A stretch of 64,000 nt of DNA from Pseudomonas cuatrocienegasensis (GCF_900110925.1 NZ_FOFP01000003.1:310001-374000); one strand, 5' to 3'. Positions 1-10,922 are shown, numbered from the stretch's first letter. The notes: generated from the letters alone by a model not told the origin. A program made the numbers and translations.

Positions 1-96
1 GATTTCGATCTTGTCGGGGGTGGTGCGTTTGTTCTTGTCGGTGGTGTAGAAATGGCCGGTACCGGCGCTGGACACCAAACGGATCAATTCGCGCAT
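1..96 (-). CDS. rpmG: 50S ribosomal protein L33 (partial, 3' end outside window)
   Basis: The minus strand from an ATG at 96 reads [20 protein letters not shown] and then a Lys/Arg-rich stretch, the N-terminus of bacterial L33 in proteobacteria. L33 is a small protein of the large ribosomal subunit near the E site. Only the first 32 codons lie in the window; the family is about 51 residues long. It follows rpmB by 10 bases on the same strand, the usual rpmB-rpmG operon, and should share the promoter seen upstream of rpmB. Identification is by recognised sequence and by context. Confidence 0.95.
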
Positions 97-106
97 GACT
101 AGCTCC

Positions 107-343
107 TTAAACCTTTTCGCCGCGAGCACGCAGCTCGGACAGAACGACATCGATACCACGCTTGTCGATGCAACGCATGCCTTTGGCAGAGACGCGCAGA
201 CGAACAAAGCGCTTCTCGGACTCGACCCAGAAGCGGTGATGCTGCAGGTTCGGCAGGAAACGACGACGGGTTTTGTTGTTTGCGTGGGAAATGTTATTCC
301 CGGTTACCGGACCCTTACCGGTAACTTGACAGACTCTCGACAT
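107..343 (-). CDS. rpmB: 50S ribosomal protein L28
   Basis: This 78-residue basic protein begins [20 protein letters not shown] and matches L28 along its whole length, including the N-H-R/K-rich centre and the C-terminal [14 protein letters not shown] segment. L28 is a structural protein of the 50S subunit needed for assembly. The length is that of the family. It is the first gene of the rpmB-rpmG pair. A sigma-70-like promoter (TTGTTG, 17 bases, TATAAA on the minus strand) lies about 150 bases upstream, leaving a fairly long leader. Confidence 0.97.
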
Positions 344-490
344 GCCTCAGCCCTCTAAAACCACATGCCCAACCCGGCATGGGTTGGCCGCATAAACTCA
401 ATGTCATTGGCGCTTGGCGCCGCGTTTCTCGAGGGTCTTACCAGCCGCACATCAAAGCGCAAGAACCGGGCCCCTACAAAAGAGCGCTGC

Positions 491-519
491 TTTATACCAG
501 AAAGCCCCCAGTGCAACAA
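491..519 (-). promoter_or_regulatory. Likely sigma-70 promoter of rpmB-rpmG
   Basis: On the minus strand TTGTTG (519-514) is followed after exactly 17 bases by TATAAA (496-491). It points at rpmB, whose start is at 343, giving a leader of roughly 140 bases. The rest of the 344-720 gap shows no gene; nothing else in it was recognised, including a promoter for the peptide-binding gene on the plus strand. Confidence 0.6.
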
Positions 520-720
520 GGCCAACCGCACTTTTGTACTTGTCAGAGCGCGGCCATCTACCGCGCCATCACCCACACCCGGGGCACCTCCTGCCACCTG
601 ACCGCTCGTCGCGGTTTTTGCCACACTGCCGGACTCATCAGCCCGCAGCTTGCGCTGCAACGGCACCAGCCCCTAGGGTAGAGGTATGCCGGCAAACGCC
701 CACTCGCCCAGGAGCTCACC

Positions 721-2313
721 ATGCACCACACCATTCGCCCCCTGCTGCTCGCACCTTTATTAATGTTGCCCGTGCTGGCATCGGCAGCGACCCTGAGCGT
801 GTGCACCGAGGCCAGCCCCGACGGGTTCGATGTGGTGCAGTACAACTCGCTGACCACCACCAATGCGTCGGCCGACGTGCTGATGAACCGCTTGATCGAC
901 TACGACGCCGCCAGCGCCAGCCTGCAGCCGAGCCTGGCCCGCAGTTGGACGGTCAGTGACGACGGCCTGCAGTATCAATTCGAGCTACGCCCCGACGTGG
1001 CCTTCCATCAGACAAAAACCTTCACCCCCAGCCGCGCCTTGAATGCCGACGATGTGCTGTTCAGCTTTCAGCGCATGCTCGACAGCCAGCATCCCTGGCA
1101 CGCCGTGGCCCAGAGCGGCTACCCCCACGCCCAGTCGATGCAGTGGCCCAGCCTGATTCGCGAGGTCAAGGCCAGCGGACCGCTGCAGGTCAGTATCACC
1201 CTCAACCGCCCCGACGCGACCTTCCTCGCCACCCTGAGCATGGGTTTCGCCTCCATCTATTCGGCCGAGTACGCCGACCAGCTCCTGGCCGCCGGCACGC
1301 CGCAGCGCCTCAACAGTGAGCCGGTGGGTACCGGGCCGTTCATGCTCACACGCTTTCAGAAGGATGCCGTGGTGCGCTACGCCGCCCATCCCGATTACTT
1401 CGCCGGCAAACCGGCCATCGACGGCCTGATCTACGCCATCACCCCCGACGCCAATGTGCGCTTGCAGAAGCTGCGCCGCGGCGAATGCCAGATCGCCTTG
1501 TCGCCCAAGCCCCAGGACGTTCAAGCCATCAGCAGCGACCCGGCGCTCAAGAGCCTGCACACCAACGCCTTTATGACGGCATTCGTCGCCATCAATACCC
1601 AGCACCCACCGCTGGACAAGGTGCAGGTACGCCAGGCAATCAACCTGGCGTTCGACAAGGCCAGCTACCTCAAGGCAGTGTTCGAGAATGGCGCCGAGGC
1701 TGCGAACGGCCCCTTCCCGCCCAACACCTGGAGCTACGCCAAAGACCTGCCCGGCTATGCCTATGACCCGCAGAAAGCCCGGACCCTGCTGGCCGAAGCG
1801 GGCCTTGCCGAAGGTTTCAAAACCACAATCTGGACGCGCCCCACCGGCAGCGTGCTCAACCCCAACCCAAGCCTGGGCGCCCAGCTTTTGCAGGCTGACC
1901 TGGGCAAAGTGGGCATCGATGCCGAAATCCGCGTGATCGAGTGGGGCGAGCTGATCCGCCGCGCCAAGGCCGGCGAGCATGACCTGTTGTTCATGGGCTG
2001 GGCCGGCGATAACGGCGACCCGGACAACTTCCTCACCCCGCAATTCGCCTGCGCCTCACTCGAGTCCGGGCTGAACTTCGCCCGCTACTGCGACCCGGCC
2101 CTGGACAAGCTGATCAGCGATGGCAAAACCCGCAGCAACCAGGCAGACCGCAGCGAGCTGTACCAACAAGCTCAACAGATCATCCAGGCGCAAGCTCTGT
2201 GGCTGCCGCTGGCGCACCCAACCGCCTTCGCCCTGACCCGCAACACGGTAGAAGGCTATGCCGTCAGCCCGTTCGGCCGCCAGGACTTCGCCAACGTCCG
2301 CCTGGCGCCCTAA
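721..2313 (+). CDS. ABC transporter substrate-binding protein, peptide/SBP_bac_5 family
   Basis: The 530-residue product has a signal peptide (about residues 1-22, hydrophobic core LLLAPLLMLPVLASA, cleavage after Ala-Ala) and the layout of periplasmic dipeptide/oligopeptide-binding proteins (DppA/SapA type): an early VQYNSL segment, the RSWTVSDDGLQYQFELR block near residue 80, and a C-terminal GWAGDNGDPDNFL segment typical of DppA. It should deliver peptides to an inner-membrane ABC transporter, but no permease or ATPase gene is adjacent, so it is an orphan binding protein. An AGGAG lies eight bases before the ATG. The exact ligand cannot be told from the sequence. Confidence 0.88.
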   Translation: MHHTIRPLLLAPLLMLPVLASAATLSVCTEASPDGFDVVQYNSLTTTNASADVLMNRLIDYDAASASLQPSLARSWTVSDDGLQYQFELRPDVAFHQTKTFTPSRALNADDVLFSFQRMLDSQHPWHAVAQSGYPHAQSMQWPSLIREVKASGPLQVSITLNRPDATFLATLSMGFASIYSAEYADQLLAAGTPQRLNSEPVGTGPFMLTRFQKDAVVRYAAHPDYFAGKPAIDGLIYAITPDANVRLQKLRRGECQIALSPKPQDVQAISSDPALKSLHTNAFMTAFVAINTQHPPLDKVQVRQAINLAFDKASYLKAVFENGAEAANGPFPPNTWSYAKDLPGYAYDPQKARTLLAEAGLAEGFKTTIWTRPTGSVLNPNPSLGAQLLQADLGKVGIDAEIRVIEWGELIRRAKAGEHDLLFMGWAGDNGDPDNFLTPQFACASLESGLNFARYCDPALDKLISDGKTRSNQADRSELYQQAQQIIQAQALWLPLAHPTAFALTRNTVEGYAVSPFGRQDFANVRLAP

Positions 2314-2338
2314 TCGGTAGGCGCGAATTCATTCGCGT

Positions 2339-3013
2339 CTACAGCCAGCCGTGCTCGGCCATCGACAGCGGCTCACCGTCGCCAACGATAAAGTGATCGA
2401 GCACGCGCACCTCCACCAGCGCCAGGGCATCCTTGAGGCGCTGAGTCAGCACCAGATCGGCCTGGCTCGGTTGCGCCACGCCGGAAGGGTGGTTATGGGT
2501 CAGTATCAGCGCGGCGGCGTTGTGCGCCAGAGCCCGCTTGACCACCTGCCGCGGGTAGACGCTGGCCGAGTCGATACTGCCGTGAAACAGCGCCTCGAAA
2601 CCCAAAACCCGGTGTTTGGCATCCAGAAATAGACAGCCGAACACCTCATGCTGCTCGTGGCGCAACAAGGCTTTGAGGTAATCACGCACCGCCTGCGGGC
2701 TTTCCAGCGCCGAATCGCGGCGCAGTTGCTCGGCCAGGTGCCGACGGGCCATTTCCAGCACCGCCTGTAGCTGGGCGAACTTGGCCGGCCCAAGCCCCAG
2801 ACGCTGGCTAAACGAGGCCTGATCAGCCTGCAACAAGGCCCGCAGGCTGCCAAAGTCGGCGAGCAGATGGCGCGCCAGATCAACCGCGCTCTGCCCTGAC
2901 ACCCCAGTACGCAGAAAAATTGCCAGCAGCTCGGCATCGGTCAATGCCGCCGCACCTGTGGCCAACAGCTTTTCCCGCGGGCGCTCGGCCGCGGGCCAGT
3001 CTCGAATGCTCAT
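2339..3013 (-). CDS. radC: DNA repair protein RadC (JAB/MPN domain)
   Basis: The 224-residue protein starts [17 protein letters not shown] and has the RadC architecture: an N-terminal helix-hairpin-helix-like region (about residues 20-95) and a C-terminal JAB1/MPN domain with the metal motif H-N-H-P-S-G followed by an Asp (ILTHNHPSG...SQAD). RadC proteins are named for DNA repair but their biochemical role is unsettled. The open frame runs far upstream of this ATG through the oppositely oriented coaBC gene; the length and N-terminus of the family fix the start at 3013. It is divergent from coaBC, as in other Pseudomonas. Confidence 0.95.
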   Translation of the reverse strand: MSIRDWPAAERPREKLLATGAAALTDAELLAIFLRTGVSGQSAVDLARHLLADFGSLRALLQADQASFSQRLGLGPAKFAQLQAVLEMARRHLAEQLRRDSALESPQAVRDYLKALLRHEQHEVFGCLFLDAKHRVLGFEALFHGSIDSASVYPRQVVKRALAHNAAALILTHNHPSGVAQPSQADLVLTQRLKDALALVEVRVLDHFIVGDGEPLSMAEHGWL

Positions 3014-3331
3014 GACACCTCCTTGTCGAGCGGGCAGCCAGGTCGCATCGGGCGGCGCCCTGCTACTGCCGGGCCACTGTTCCACAGCGGCCGCTGTGCT
3101 ATCGTAGCCCATCTTTTTGCGCGGCGACCGGCCTGGGGAGGCGTCATAGCCGCAGCGCAACGTCCAAGATCCTCTGACCAGCCATCGCACGCCGGTGCGG
3201 ACATGCAGAGACAGCCGCCACGCTACAGGCCCAAGGCACTGCAGCGAGCCCGCTAAATTCGCGGCGCAGGGCTGTCTACCGTTGTCACGCCGCGACAGGC
3301 TACGCCAGACAAACCAGACTAAGGCAGGCCT
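3014..3331. other. Divergent intergenic region radC / coaBC
   Basis: This stretch of about 320 bases lies between the divergent starts of radC and coaBC and must contain both promoters. I see no convincing -35/-10 pair, repeat or small gene in it. Confidence 0.5.
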
Positions 3332-4564
3332 ATGCAGCGGCTGTATCGGAAACGCATCATCCTCGGCGTCGGCGGTGGTATTGCCGCTTACAAAAGCGCC
3401 GAACTGGTGCGCCGCCTCAAGGACCAGGGCGCTGAAGTGCGCGTGGTCATGACCCACGGCGGACGCGAGTTCATCACCCCCCTCACCTTGCAGGCGTTGT
3501 CCGGTCATCCGGTGCACCTGGACCTGCTCGATCCCGCTGCCGAAGCCGCCATGGGCCATATCGAACTGGCGCGCTGGGCCGACCTGGTATTGATCGCCCC
3601 GGCCACGGCCGACCTGATGGCGCGCCTGGCCCAGGGCGTGGCCGATGACCTGCTGACCACCCTGGTGCTGGCCACCGATGCGCCCGTCGCGCTCGCGCCC
3701 GCCATGAACCAGGCGATGTGGCGTGACCCGGCGACCCAGGCCAACGCCCAGCTCCTCGCCCAGCGCGGCCTGCGCCTGTTCGGCCCGGCCGCCGGCAGCC
3801 AGGCCTGCGGCGATGTCGGCCCCGGGCGCATGCTCGAAGCCGATACCCTGGCCCAGCTTGCCGCCGACTGCTTCGAGCACCAGGCCCTGACCGGCCGGCA
3901 CGTACTGATCACTGCCGGACCGACCCAGGAAAACATCGACCCGGTGCGCTACATCACCAACCACAGCTCCGGCAAGATGGGCTTCGCCCTGGCTGAAGCA
4001 GCGGTCGAAGCCGGCGCCAAAGTAACCCTGATCAGCGGCCCGGTGCACCTGCCCACCCCGGACCGGGTTACCCGCATCAATGTGATCAGCGCCCGTGACA
4101 TGCTCGCCGCCTGCGAAGCCGCCATGCCATGCGATCTGCTGATCGCCGCCGCCGCAGTCGCCGACTACCGTCCAGAAGTGGTAGCCCAGCACAAGTTGAA
4201 GAAAGACCCCAGCAGCGGCGATGGCCTGCTGCTACAAATGGTGCGCAACCCGGACATACTCGCAACACTCGCCGGGCGCGGTGATCGACCATTCAGCGTG
4301 GGCTTCGCTGCAGAAACTGAAAACTTGCTCGAGTACGCTTCGCGCAAACTCAAGGACAAGAACCTCGACCTGATCGTGGCCAATGACGTCGCCAACCCGA
4401 CCATTGGCTTCAACAGTGAAGAAAATGCCATCACTATCATTGACCGCACACTGCAACAAACCAGCTTCGCCCAGACCAGTAAAGGGCAGATTGCCCGCCA
4501 ACTGGTAGCGTTCATCGCTGAACGCCTGGCAGCGACTGGCACCCCACACGACGACCGAGCCTGA
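3332..4564 (+). CDS. coaBC: Bifunctional phosphopantothenoylcysteine decarboxylase / phosphopantothenate-cysteine ligase
   Basis: The 410-residue enzyme carries out two consecutive steps of coenzyme A synthesis: joining 4'-phosphopantothenate with cysteine (CoaB, C-terminal half, CTP dependent) and decarboxylating the product (CoaC, N-terminal half, FMN dependent). The CoaC flavoprotein fold starts [16 protein letters not shown] and has the PAMNQAMW motif and the catalytic Cys in [10 protein letters not shown]. The CoaB half has [21 protein letters not shown] and the KLKK loop. It lies two bases before dut, with which it is presumably co-transcribed. Confidence 0.97.
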   Translation: MQRLYRKRIILGVGGGIAAYKSAELVRRLKDQGAEVRVVMTHGGREFITPLTLQALSGHPVHLDLLDPAAEAAMGHIELARWADLVLIAPATADLMARLAQGVADDLLTTLVLATDAPVALAPAMNQAMWRDPATQANAQLLAQRGLRLFGPAAGSQACGDVGPGRMLEADTLAQLAADCFEHQALTGRHVLITAGPTQENIDPVRYITNHSSGKMGFALAEAAVEAGAKVTLISGPVHLPTPDRVTRINVISARDMLAACEAAMPCDLLIAAAAVADYRPEVVAQHKLKKDPSSGDGLLLQMVRNPDILATLAGRGDRPFSVGFAAETENLLEYASRKLKDKNLDLIVANDVANPTIGFNSEENAITIIDRTLQQTSFAQTSKGQIARQLVAFIAERLAATGTPHDDRA

Positions 4565-4566
4565 CT

Positions 4567-5034
4567 ATGCACGCCTTACAAGCCAAGATCCTCGACCCAC
4601 GCCTGGGCACCGATTTCCCCCTGCCGAACTACGCCACCTCTGGCTCGGCCGGCCTGGACCTGCGTGCCATGCTCGAACAACCGCTGACCCTCGAGCCGGG
4701 CCAGACGGTGCTGATCCCCACCGGCCTGTCGATCCACATCGCCGATCCCGGCCTGGCGGCGCTGATCCTGCCGCGTTCGGGTCTGGGCCATAAACACGGC
4801 ATCGTGCTCGGCAACCTGGTCGGCCTGATCGACTCCGATTACCAGGGTGAGCTGATGGTCTCCTGTTGGAACCGCGGCCAGAGTGCCTTCACCATCGCCA
4901 TCGGCGAGCGCCTGGCGCAACTGGTGCTGGTACCCGTGGTGCAGGCACGCTTTGAGCTGGTGGAGGCGTTCAGCGACCTCGCCAGCGACAACCAGCGCGG
5001 CGCCGGCGGCTTCGGTCACTCCGGAACCCACTGA
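4567..5034 (+). CDS. dut: Deoxyuridine 5'-triphosphate nucleotidohydrolase (dUTPase)
   Basis: The 155-residue protein hydrolyses dUTP to dUMP and pyrophosphate, keeping uracil out of DNA and feeding dTMP synthesis. All five motifs of the trimeric dUTPases are present in order: [41 protein letters not shown] and the C-terminal [10 protein letters not shown] that closes over the active site. The segment before the last motif ([12 protein letters not shown]) is a few residues longer than in many homologues. It follows coaBC with a two-base gap and precedes algC, the usual Pseudomonas order. Confidence 0.97.
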   Translation: MHALQAKILDPRLGTDFPLPNYATSGSAGLDLRAMLEQPLTLEPGQTVLIPTGLSIHIADPGLAALILPRSGLGHKHGIVLGNLVGLIDSDYQGELMVSCWNRGQSAFTIAIGERLAQLVLVPVVQARFELVEAFSDLASDNQRGAGGFGHSGTH

Positions 5035-5075
5035 TCGCTCTACACCACCCAGGATCATAGGCCAGGAGACGTTCG

Positions 5076-7658
5076 ATGAAACGCTTCAAGCGCAGCGCCA
5101 AGGATGCCGATCTCGAGTCCGCCGAACAGTTGCTACCGCAAAAAGCTAAAGCCGCACCCGGCCGCGGCGAACTGCGGCGCAGCCTGCTGCCTGGCGCGAT
5201 CGCAGCCCTGGCAGGTATCGCCCTGGCTGCCGGCCTGCTGTGGTTCGGCCTGATCAACAGCGCGCATCAGCAACAGCAACAATTGGTCCAGGCCTGGGGC
5301 GGCGGCCAGGCAGCGGCGCTGCAGCAAGCGCTGCAGCGCCTGGCGGCCGACACCCGCGCCGCCGGGCGCAACCCGCAACTCATCGAAGCGGTGCAGAGCC
5401 AGGACCCTGAGCGCATCCGCGCCGCGGAACGCAACCTGAGTTACTGGGACGGCGTGGTCGACGCCCACCTCAACGCACGGGGCCAGGCGGTGCAGGACAT
5501 GGGCCGCAGCGCGCCGATGAACTTCGCCGCACTGGACATGCTGCGCCGCGTCGAAAGCGGCCAGGCGGCGGCGGTCGAAGCCTACAAGATCGGCCAACGC
5601 TGGCTGGTATACAGCGCAGCGCCTCTGCAGTTAACAGACGACCAACCCCAGCAGGGCACCCTGCTCCTGGCCGTCGACCTGGAGCGCCTGCTCACCAGCC
5701 TGCCGCCATTGCCCGCCGATATCGGCCAGGTGCAATTGAGCCAGCGCTTCGGCAGCTCGCCGGCTCAAGTGCTCGTCCAGCGCGGTACCGCCACAGGCCA
5801 GGCGCAGCCGTTCACGACCGGCAACCCCAACTGGACCCTGACCTTCAGCCCCGGCCCGGCACTCAGTGCACCCGCTTTCTCACCCCTGCTGCTCGGCCTG
5901 GCACTGCTTCTGGCGCTGGCCGGCGCACTACTGGGCCTCTACCTGGTGCATGCCGGCCTGCAACGCCGCCTGACGGGCGATGCCCGGCAACTGGGGCAAA
6001 TGCTCAAAGAACTCTCTGCCGGCAAGGCAGTCAAACCCTTCAGCTTGAGCCTGGCAGCGCTCGATGAACTGGCCCAGAGCCTGGCGCGCCTGCCACGTCG
6101 CATGCAGCCTGTAGCACCGCACAGCGACACCCCAGCCCCCACCGTCAAGGTGGCGAGCACACCGGCGGAGCTGATCGACCCGCTGTTTCAAGACACCGAT
6201 ATTCTTGATATCGACATCCTCGACGAAGACCAGGATCTCCTGGGACTGGAGACAGACCACACCATGACGACGCCGACTACCCCACCCAACCTGCCCGCCG
6301 ATATCTTCCGCGCCTATGACATCCGTGGCGTGGTTGGCAGCAGCCTGACACCCGAAACCGCCTACTGGGTAGGCCGCGCCATCGGCTCGCAGAGCCTGGC
6401 TCAGGGTGAACCTAATGTGGCCGTGGGCCGTGATGGCCGTCTTTCCGGTCCGGAGCTGGTGCAACAACTGATCCAGGGCCTGCTCGATTGCGGCTGCCAG
6501 GTCAGCGACGTCGGCATGGTGCCGACGCCGGTGGTCTACTACGCGGCCAATATTCTTACCGGCAAATCTGCCGTGATGCTGACCGGCAGCCACAACCCGC
6601 CGGACTACAACGGCTTCAAGATCGTCATCGCTGGCGACACCCTGGCCAACGAACAGATCCAGGCACTCAAGACCCGCATCGACACCAACGACCTGGCCAG
6701 CGGTGTCGGCAGCGTCGAGCAGATCGATGTACTGCCGCGCTACTTCAAACAGATCCGCGACGACATCGCCATGGCCAAACCGCTCAAGGTGGTGGTCGAC
6801 TGCGGTAACGGTGCGGCTGGCGTGATTGCTCCACAACTGATCGAAGCCCTGGGTTGCACCGTGATCCCGTTGTTCTGCGACGTGGACGGCAACTTTCCCA
6901 ACCACCACCCGGACCCGGGCAAGCCGGAAAACCTGGTCGACCTGATCGCCAAGGTCAAAGAAGAGAAAGCTGACCTGGGTCTGGCCTTCGACGGCGACGG
7001 CGACCGCGTTGGCGTGGTGACCAACGCCGGCACCATGGTCTACCCCGACCGCCTGCTGATGCTGTTCGCCAAGGATGTGGTATCGCGCAATCCGGGCGCC
7101 GACATCATCTTCGACGTCAAATGCACCCGCCGCCTGACCCCGCTGATCAGCGGCTACGGTGGTCGTCCGGTCATGTGGAAAACCGGTCACTCGCTGATCA
7201 AGAAGAAGATGAAAGAAACTGGCGCCCTGCTCGCAGGCGAGATGAGCGGCCACATTTTCTTCAAGGAACGCTGGTTCGGCTTCGACGACGGCATCTACGC
7301 CGCCGCCCGCCTGCTGGAAATTCTCAGCCAGGACAAGCGCGACGCCGAGCATGTGTTCAGCGCCTTCCCCAGTGATATCTCTACCCCGGAAATCAACATC
7401 CAGGTCACCGAGCAGAACAAGTTCGGCATCATCGAACGCCTGCAGCGTGATGGCCAGTGGGGCGAGGGCAATGTGACCACCCTGGACGGCGTGCGCGTCG
7501 ATTACCCGAAAGGCTGGGGCCTGGTTCGCGCCTCCAACACCACGCCGGTGCTGGTGCTGCGCTTCGAGGCCGACAGCGAAGAAGAGCTGTCGCGCATCAA
7601 GGAAGTCTTCCGCGCGCAGCTGTATAACGCGGCACCCGACATGACCCTGCCGTTCTAA
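5076..7658 (+). CDS. algC: Phosphomannomutase/phosphoglucomutase AlgC, long form with membrane-anchored N-terminal domain
   Basis: The frame encodes 860 residues. The last 464 (from an internal ATG at 6264) are the classical AlgC enzyme, which interconverts mannose- or glucose-6- and 1-phosphates for alginate, LPS and rhamnolipid synthesis: phosphoserine loop MLTGSHNPP, metal loop DGDGDR, sugar-binding GEMSGH. The preceding 396 residues form an open extension with two hydrophobic helices (about residues 33-55 and 270-290) around a likely periplasmic domain, then a Pro/Asp-rich linker. An AGGAG lies before the ATG at 5076, supporting the long start. It sits between dut and argB. The extension's role is not known to me. 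Confidence 0.93.
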   Translation: MKRFKRSAKDADLESAEQLLPQKAKAAPGRGELRRSLLPGAIAALAGIALAAGLLWFGLINSAHQQQQQLVQAWGGGQAAALQQALQRLAADTRAAGRNPQLIEAVQSQDPERIRAAERNLSYWDGVVDAHLNARGQAVQDMGRSAPMNFAALDMLRRVESGQAAAVEAYKIGQRWLVYSAAPLQLTDDQPQQGTLLLAVDLERLLTSLPPLPADIGQVQLSQRFGSSPAQVLVQRGTATGQAQPFTTGNPNWTLTFSPGPALSAPAFSPLLLGLALLLALAGALLGLYLVHAGLQRRLTGDARQLGQMLKELSAGKAVKPFSLSLAALDELAQSLARLPRRMQPVAPHSDTPAPTVKVASTPAELIDPLFQDTDILDIDILDEDQDLLGLETDHTMTTPTTPPNLPADIFRAYDIRGVVGSSLTPETAYWVGRAIGSQSLAQGEPNVAVGRDGRLSGPELVQQLIQGLLDCGCQVSDVGMVPTPVVYYAANILTGKSAVMLTGSHNPPDYNGFKIVIAGDTLANEQIQALKTRIDTNDLASGVGSVEQIDVLPRYFKQIRDDIAMAKPLKVVVDCGNGAAGVIAPQLIEALGCTVIPLFCDVDGNFPNHHPDPGKPENLVDLIAKVKEEKADLGLAFDGDGDRVGVVTNAGTMVYPDRLLMLFAKDVVSRNPGADIIFDVKCTRRLTPLISGYGGRPVMWKTGHSLIKKKMKETGALLAGEMSGHIFFKERWFGFDDGIYAAARLLEILSQDKRDAEHVFSAFPSDISTPEINIQVTEQNKFGIIERLQRDGQWGEGNVTTLDGVRVDYPKGWGLVRASNTTPVLVLRFEADSEEELSRIKEVFRAQLYNAAPDMTLPF

Positions 7659-8591
<933 letters not shown>

Positions 8592-8600
8592 AATGCCTGA

Positions 8601-8624
8601 GAGCCGGCCCACTCGGGCCGGCTC
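8601..8624. terminator. GC-rich hairpin between convergent argB and DUF4124 gene
   Basis: GAGCCGGCCC (8601-8610) and GGGCCGGCTC (8615-8624) form a perfect 10-base-pair stem with a four-base loop. It sits exactly between two convergent genes. No T-tract follows on either strand, so it may end transcription weakly or only protect the 3' ends. Confidence 0.55.
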
Positions 8625-8642
8625 GTCACGCCCTGCGCGCCC

Positions 8643-9230
8643 TCAGCGCTGCAATAACTCCACCAAGCGATCACGATCCGCCATAAAAGCAGCCTCGGCT
8701 TCTTTACGCGCGGCCTGATAGCGTTTGATCTCGCCCTGCAAGCTTTGCTGCTCGGCCTTCTGGTTATCGATCTGCGCCAACAGGTGAGCCGGTACTTCGC
8801 GCCCGGCCCGCTCATGGTCCGCCGCCTGACTCTGCAGGTTGGCCTGCTGAATACGCACCGACTGCAGGTTACCTCGCGCCACGCTGATCAAGCCGTCGAG
8901 CTCAGCCAATTTACGCGTACGCGCACGGTCGACATCATCAGGGCTGGTGTACAGGCGCAGCAGCTGCGCATCGGTACTGGCGCGGGCCTTTTCGGCCAGC
9001 AGGCGCTTCATCTCCTCGGCCGTAGGCGCCGGCGGAACAACCCGCACCACGCGCCCCTGATCGTTGAGCACTTCGTAGCCTTTGCCGATGAACTCAGGCG
9101 GGACGCCCTGCCGACTGAGCACGGTAATGCCTTGCGCATCGGTGTAGCGATAGAGCTCGGCAGCACCCGCAGCCAACGGCAGCAGCAGACCGAGCAACAA
9201 GCAAACACGGATCTGTACCGATCTGCGCAT
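8643..9230 (-). CDS. DUF4124 domain-containing periplasmic protein
   Basis: The 195-residue product has a signal peptide (cleavage near AAGAA, residue 24) followed at once by the short DUF4124 module (ELYRYTDAQGITVLSRQGVPPEF), a small domain common at the N-termini of gammaproteobacterial periplasmic proteins. The remainder, from about residue 70, is rich in Ala, Gln, Glu and Arg and looks like a long coiled coil (SVRIQQANLQSQAADHERAG and beyond). No catalytic motif is visible. It lies between argB and pyrE. The start is the ATG at 9230, not the TTG just upstream. Function unknown. Confidence 0.8.
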   Translation of the reverse strand: MRRSVQIRVCLLLGLLLPLAAGAAELYRYTDAQGITVLSRQGVPPEFIGKGYEVLNDQGRVVRVVPPAPTAEEMKRLLAEKARASTDAQLLRLYTSPDDVDRARTRKLAELDGLISVARGNLQSVRIQQANLQSQAADHERAGREVPAHLLAQIDNQKAEQQSLQGEIKRYQAARKEAEAAFMADRDRLVELLQR

Positions 9231-9255
9231 CAAGGCAACCCTTTAACCCGAAAGA

Positions 9256-9897
9256 TTAGATTCCATATTCCGCACGGTAAGCTTGTACCGCCGGCAGATA
9301 CTGCTTGAGTTCAGCATCGTCTGCCAGATATTCCAGTACCTGCTCGAGTGAAACAATGCTCACCACAGGAATCGCGAAGTCGCGTTCAACTTCCTGGATC
9401 GCCGACAGCTCACCCTGACCGCGCTCCTGGCGGTTGAGGGCGATCAGTACACCGGCAGCCTGGGCGCCCTGCGCCTGAATGATCTGCATCACTTCACGGA
9501 TCGCGGTGCCGGCGGTGATGACGTCATCAACGATCAACACACGGCCGGCCAGCGGCGCGCCCACCAGGGTGCCGCCTTCGCCATGGTCTTTGGCTTCCTT
9601 GCGATTGAAGCACCAGGGTGTGTCGTGGTCATGATGCTCGGCCAGCGCCACAGCCGTGGTCGCCGCCAGCGGAATACCCTTGTAGGCCGGGCCGAACAGC
9701 ACATCGAAAGCGATCCCGCTATCGACCAGCGCAGCGGCGTAGAAGCGCCCCAGTTGAGCCAACGCCTGACCGCTGGCAAACAGCCCGGCATTGAAAAAGT
9801 ATGGGCTGGTGCGCCCCGACTTGAGGGTGTATTCACCAAAGCGCAGCACCCCACGCTCAATGGCAAAACGAATGAAATCGCGCTGGTACGCTTGCAT
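9256..9897 (-). CDS. pyrE: Orotate phosphoribosyltransferase
   Basis: The 213-residue enzyme joins orotate with PRPP to give OMP in pyrimidine synthesis. It has the PRPP-binding signature [14 protein letters not shown] and the flexible-loop region [11 protein letters not shown]. The start at 9897 ([12 protein letters not shown]) gives the family length of 213; the frame is open further upstream but that part has no similarity to the family. It is divergent from crc, as in other pseudomonads, so the 226-base gap should hold both promoters. Confidence 0.96.
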   Translation of the reverse strand: MQAYQRDFIRFAIERGVLRFGEYTLKSGRTSPYFFNAGLFASGQALAQLGRFYAAALVDSGIAFDVLFGPAYKGIPLAATTAVALAEHHDHDTPWCFNRKEAKDHGEGGTLVGAPLAGRVLIVDDVITAGTAIREVMQIIQAQGAQAAGVLIALNRQERGQGELSAIQEVERDFAIPVVSIVSLEQVLEYLADDAELKQYLPAVQAYRAEYGI

Positions 9898-10123
9898 GGT
9901 AGAGCCCCGAACGGCACGGATAGGACAGGGTTCGCTGACGCTGGAACGCGTGCGGGCAGGGCTTGGGTAGTGAGCAAAATGGCTGCACTGGGCGCCTGAA
10001 ATCCGCTGCCGACCCCGCATGCGCACCGTCGCAAGTGCGACGAAACGTCATCAAACCCCAGGAATTTAGCTAAATTGACGTGAGCTCGGGTATCATACAC
10101 GCACGTGTTTTTGGGGGCCATTT

Positions 10124-10903
10124 ATGCGGATCATCAGTGTGAACGTGAATGGTATTCATGCTGCAGTCGAGCGCGGTTTGCTCAGTTGGCTGCAAGCACA
10201 GAATGCCGACGTCATCTGCCTGCAGGACACCCGTGCCTCCGCCTTTGAACTGGACGACCAAGCCTTCCAACTGGATGGCTATTTCCTCTATGCCTGCGAT
10301 GCAGAAGTGCCCAGCCAAGGTGGCGTGGCACTCTACTCGCGGTTGCAACCCAAGGCGGTAATCAGCGGCCTCGGCTTTGAAATGGCCGATCGCTACGGGC
10401 GCTACCTGCAGGCAGATTTCGACAAAGTGAGTATCGCCACCCTGCTGCTGCCATCCGGGCTGAGCGGGGACGAGAGCTTGAACCAGAAATTCAAGTTCAT
10501 GGACGATTTCACCCATTACCTGGACAAGCAGCGGCGCAAGCGCCGTGAGTACATCTATTGCGGCTCGCTCTATGTGGCGCATCAGAAGCTGGACGTGAAG
10601 AACTGGCGCGACTGCCAGCAGTCCACCGGCTTCCTTGCGCCCGAACGCGCCTGGATGGATGAAGTGACCAACACCATGGGCTATGTCGATGCCCTGCGCG
10701 AAGTCAGCCGTGAAGGCGATCAGTTCAGTTGGTGGCCGGATAACGAACAGGCCGAAATGCTCAACCTGGGTTATCGCTTCGACTACCAGCTACTGACCCC
10801 CGGCATGCGCCGCAGTGTGCGCACCGCGCGCCTGCCACGCCAGCCGCGCTTCTCCCAGCACGCCCCGCTGATGGTCGACTACGACTGGATTCTCAGCGTG
10901 TAA
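10124..10903 (+). CDS. crc: Catabolite repression control protein Crc
   Basis: The 259-residue protein has the endonuclease/exonuclease/phosphatase fold (MRIISVNVNGIHAAVERGLL, VICLQDTRA, C-terminal FSQHAPLMVDY) and closely matches Pseudomonas Crc. Family knowledge: Crc is not a nuclease but stabilises Hfq on A-rich targets and so represses translation of catabolic mRNAs when preferred carbon sources are present. In the sequence, the glutamate of the usual LQE nuclease motif is Asp (LQD), and the terminal SDH is SQH, consistent with loss of nuclease activity. It is a single gene between pyrE (divergent) and the DUF4870 gene. Confidence 0.95.
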   Translation: MRIISVNVNGIHAAVERGLLSWLQAQNADVICLQDTRASAFELDDQAFQLDGYFLYACDAEVPSQGGVALYSRLQPKAVISGLGFEMADRYGRYLQADFDKVSIATLLLPSGLSGDESLNQKFKFMDDFTHYLDKQRRKRREYIYCGSLYVAHQKLDVKNWRDCQQSTGFLAPERAWMDEVTNTMGYVDALREVSREGDQFSWWPDNEQAEMLNLGYRFDYQLLTPGMRRSVRTARLPRQPRFSQHAPLMVDYDWILSV

Positions 10904-10922
10904 ACGAGGGCGGTAGCCTTAC

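Noticed and set aside
2339..4192. A 617-codon minus-strand frame that would join RadC to a long N-terminal domain
   Set aside because: Everything upstream of 3013 lies opposite coaBC and is Gly/Gln/His-rich shadow translation; RadC proteins start at the ATG at 3013.
10081..10096. TTGACG ... TATCAT as a crc promoter
   Set aside because: The spacer is only ten bases, too short for sigma-70; no better -35 was found.
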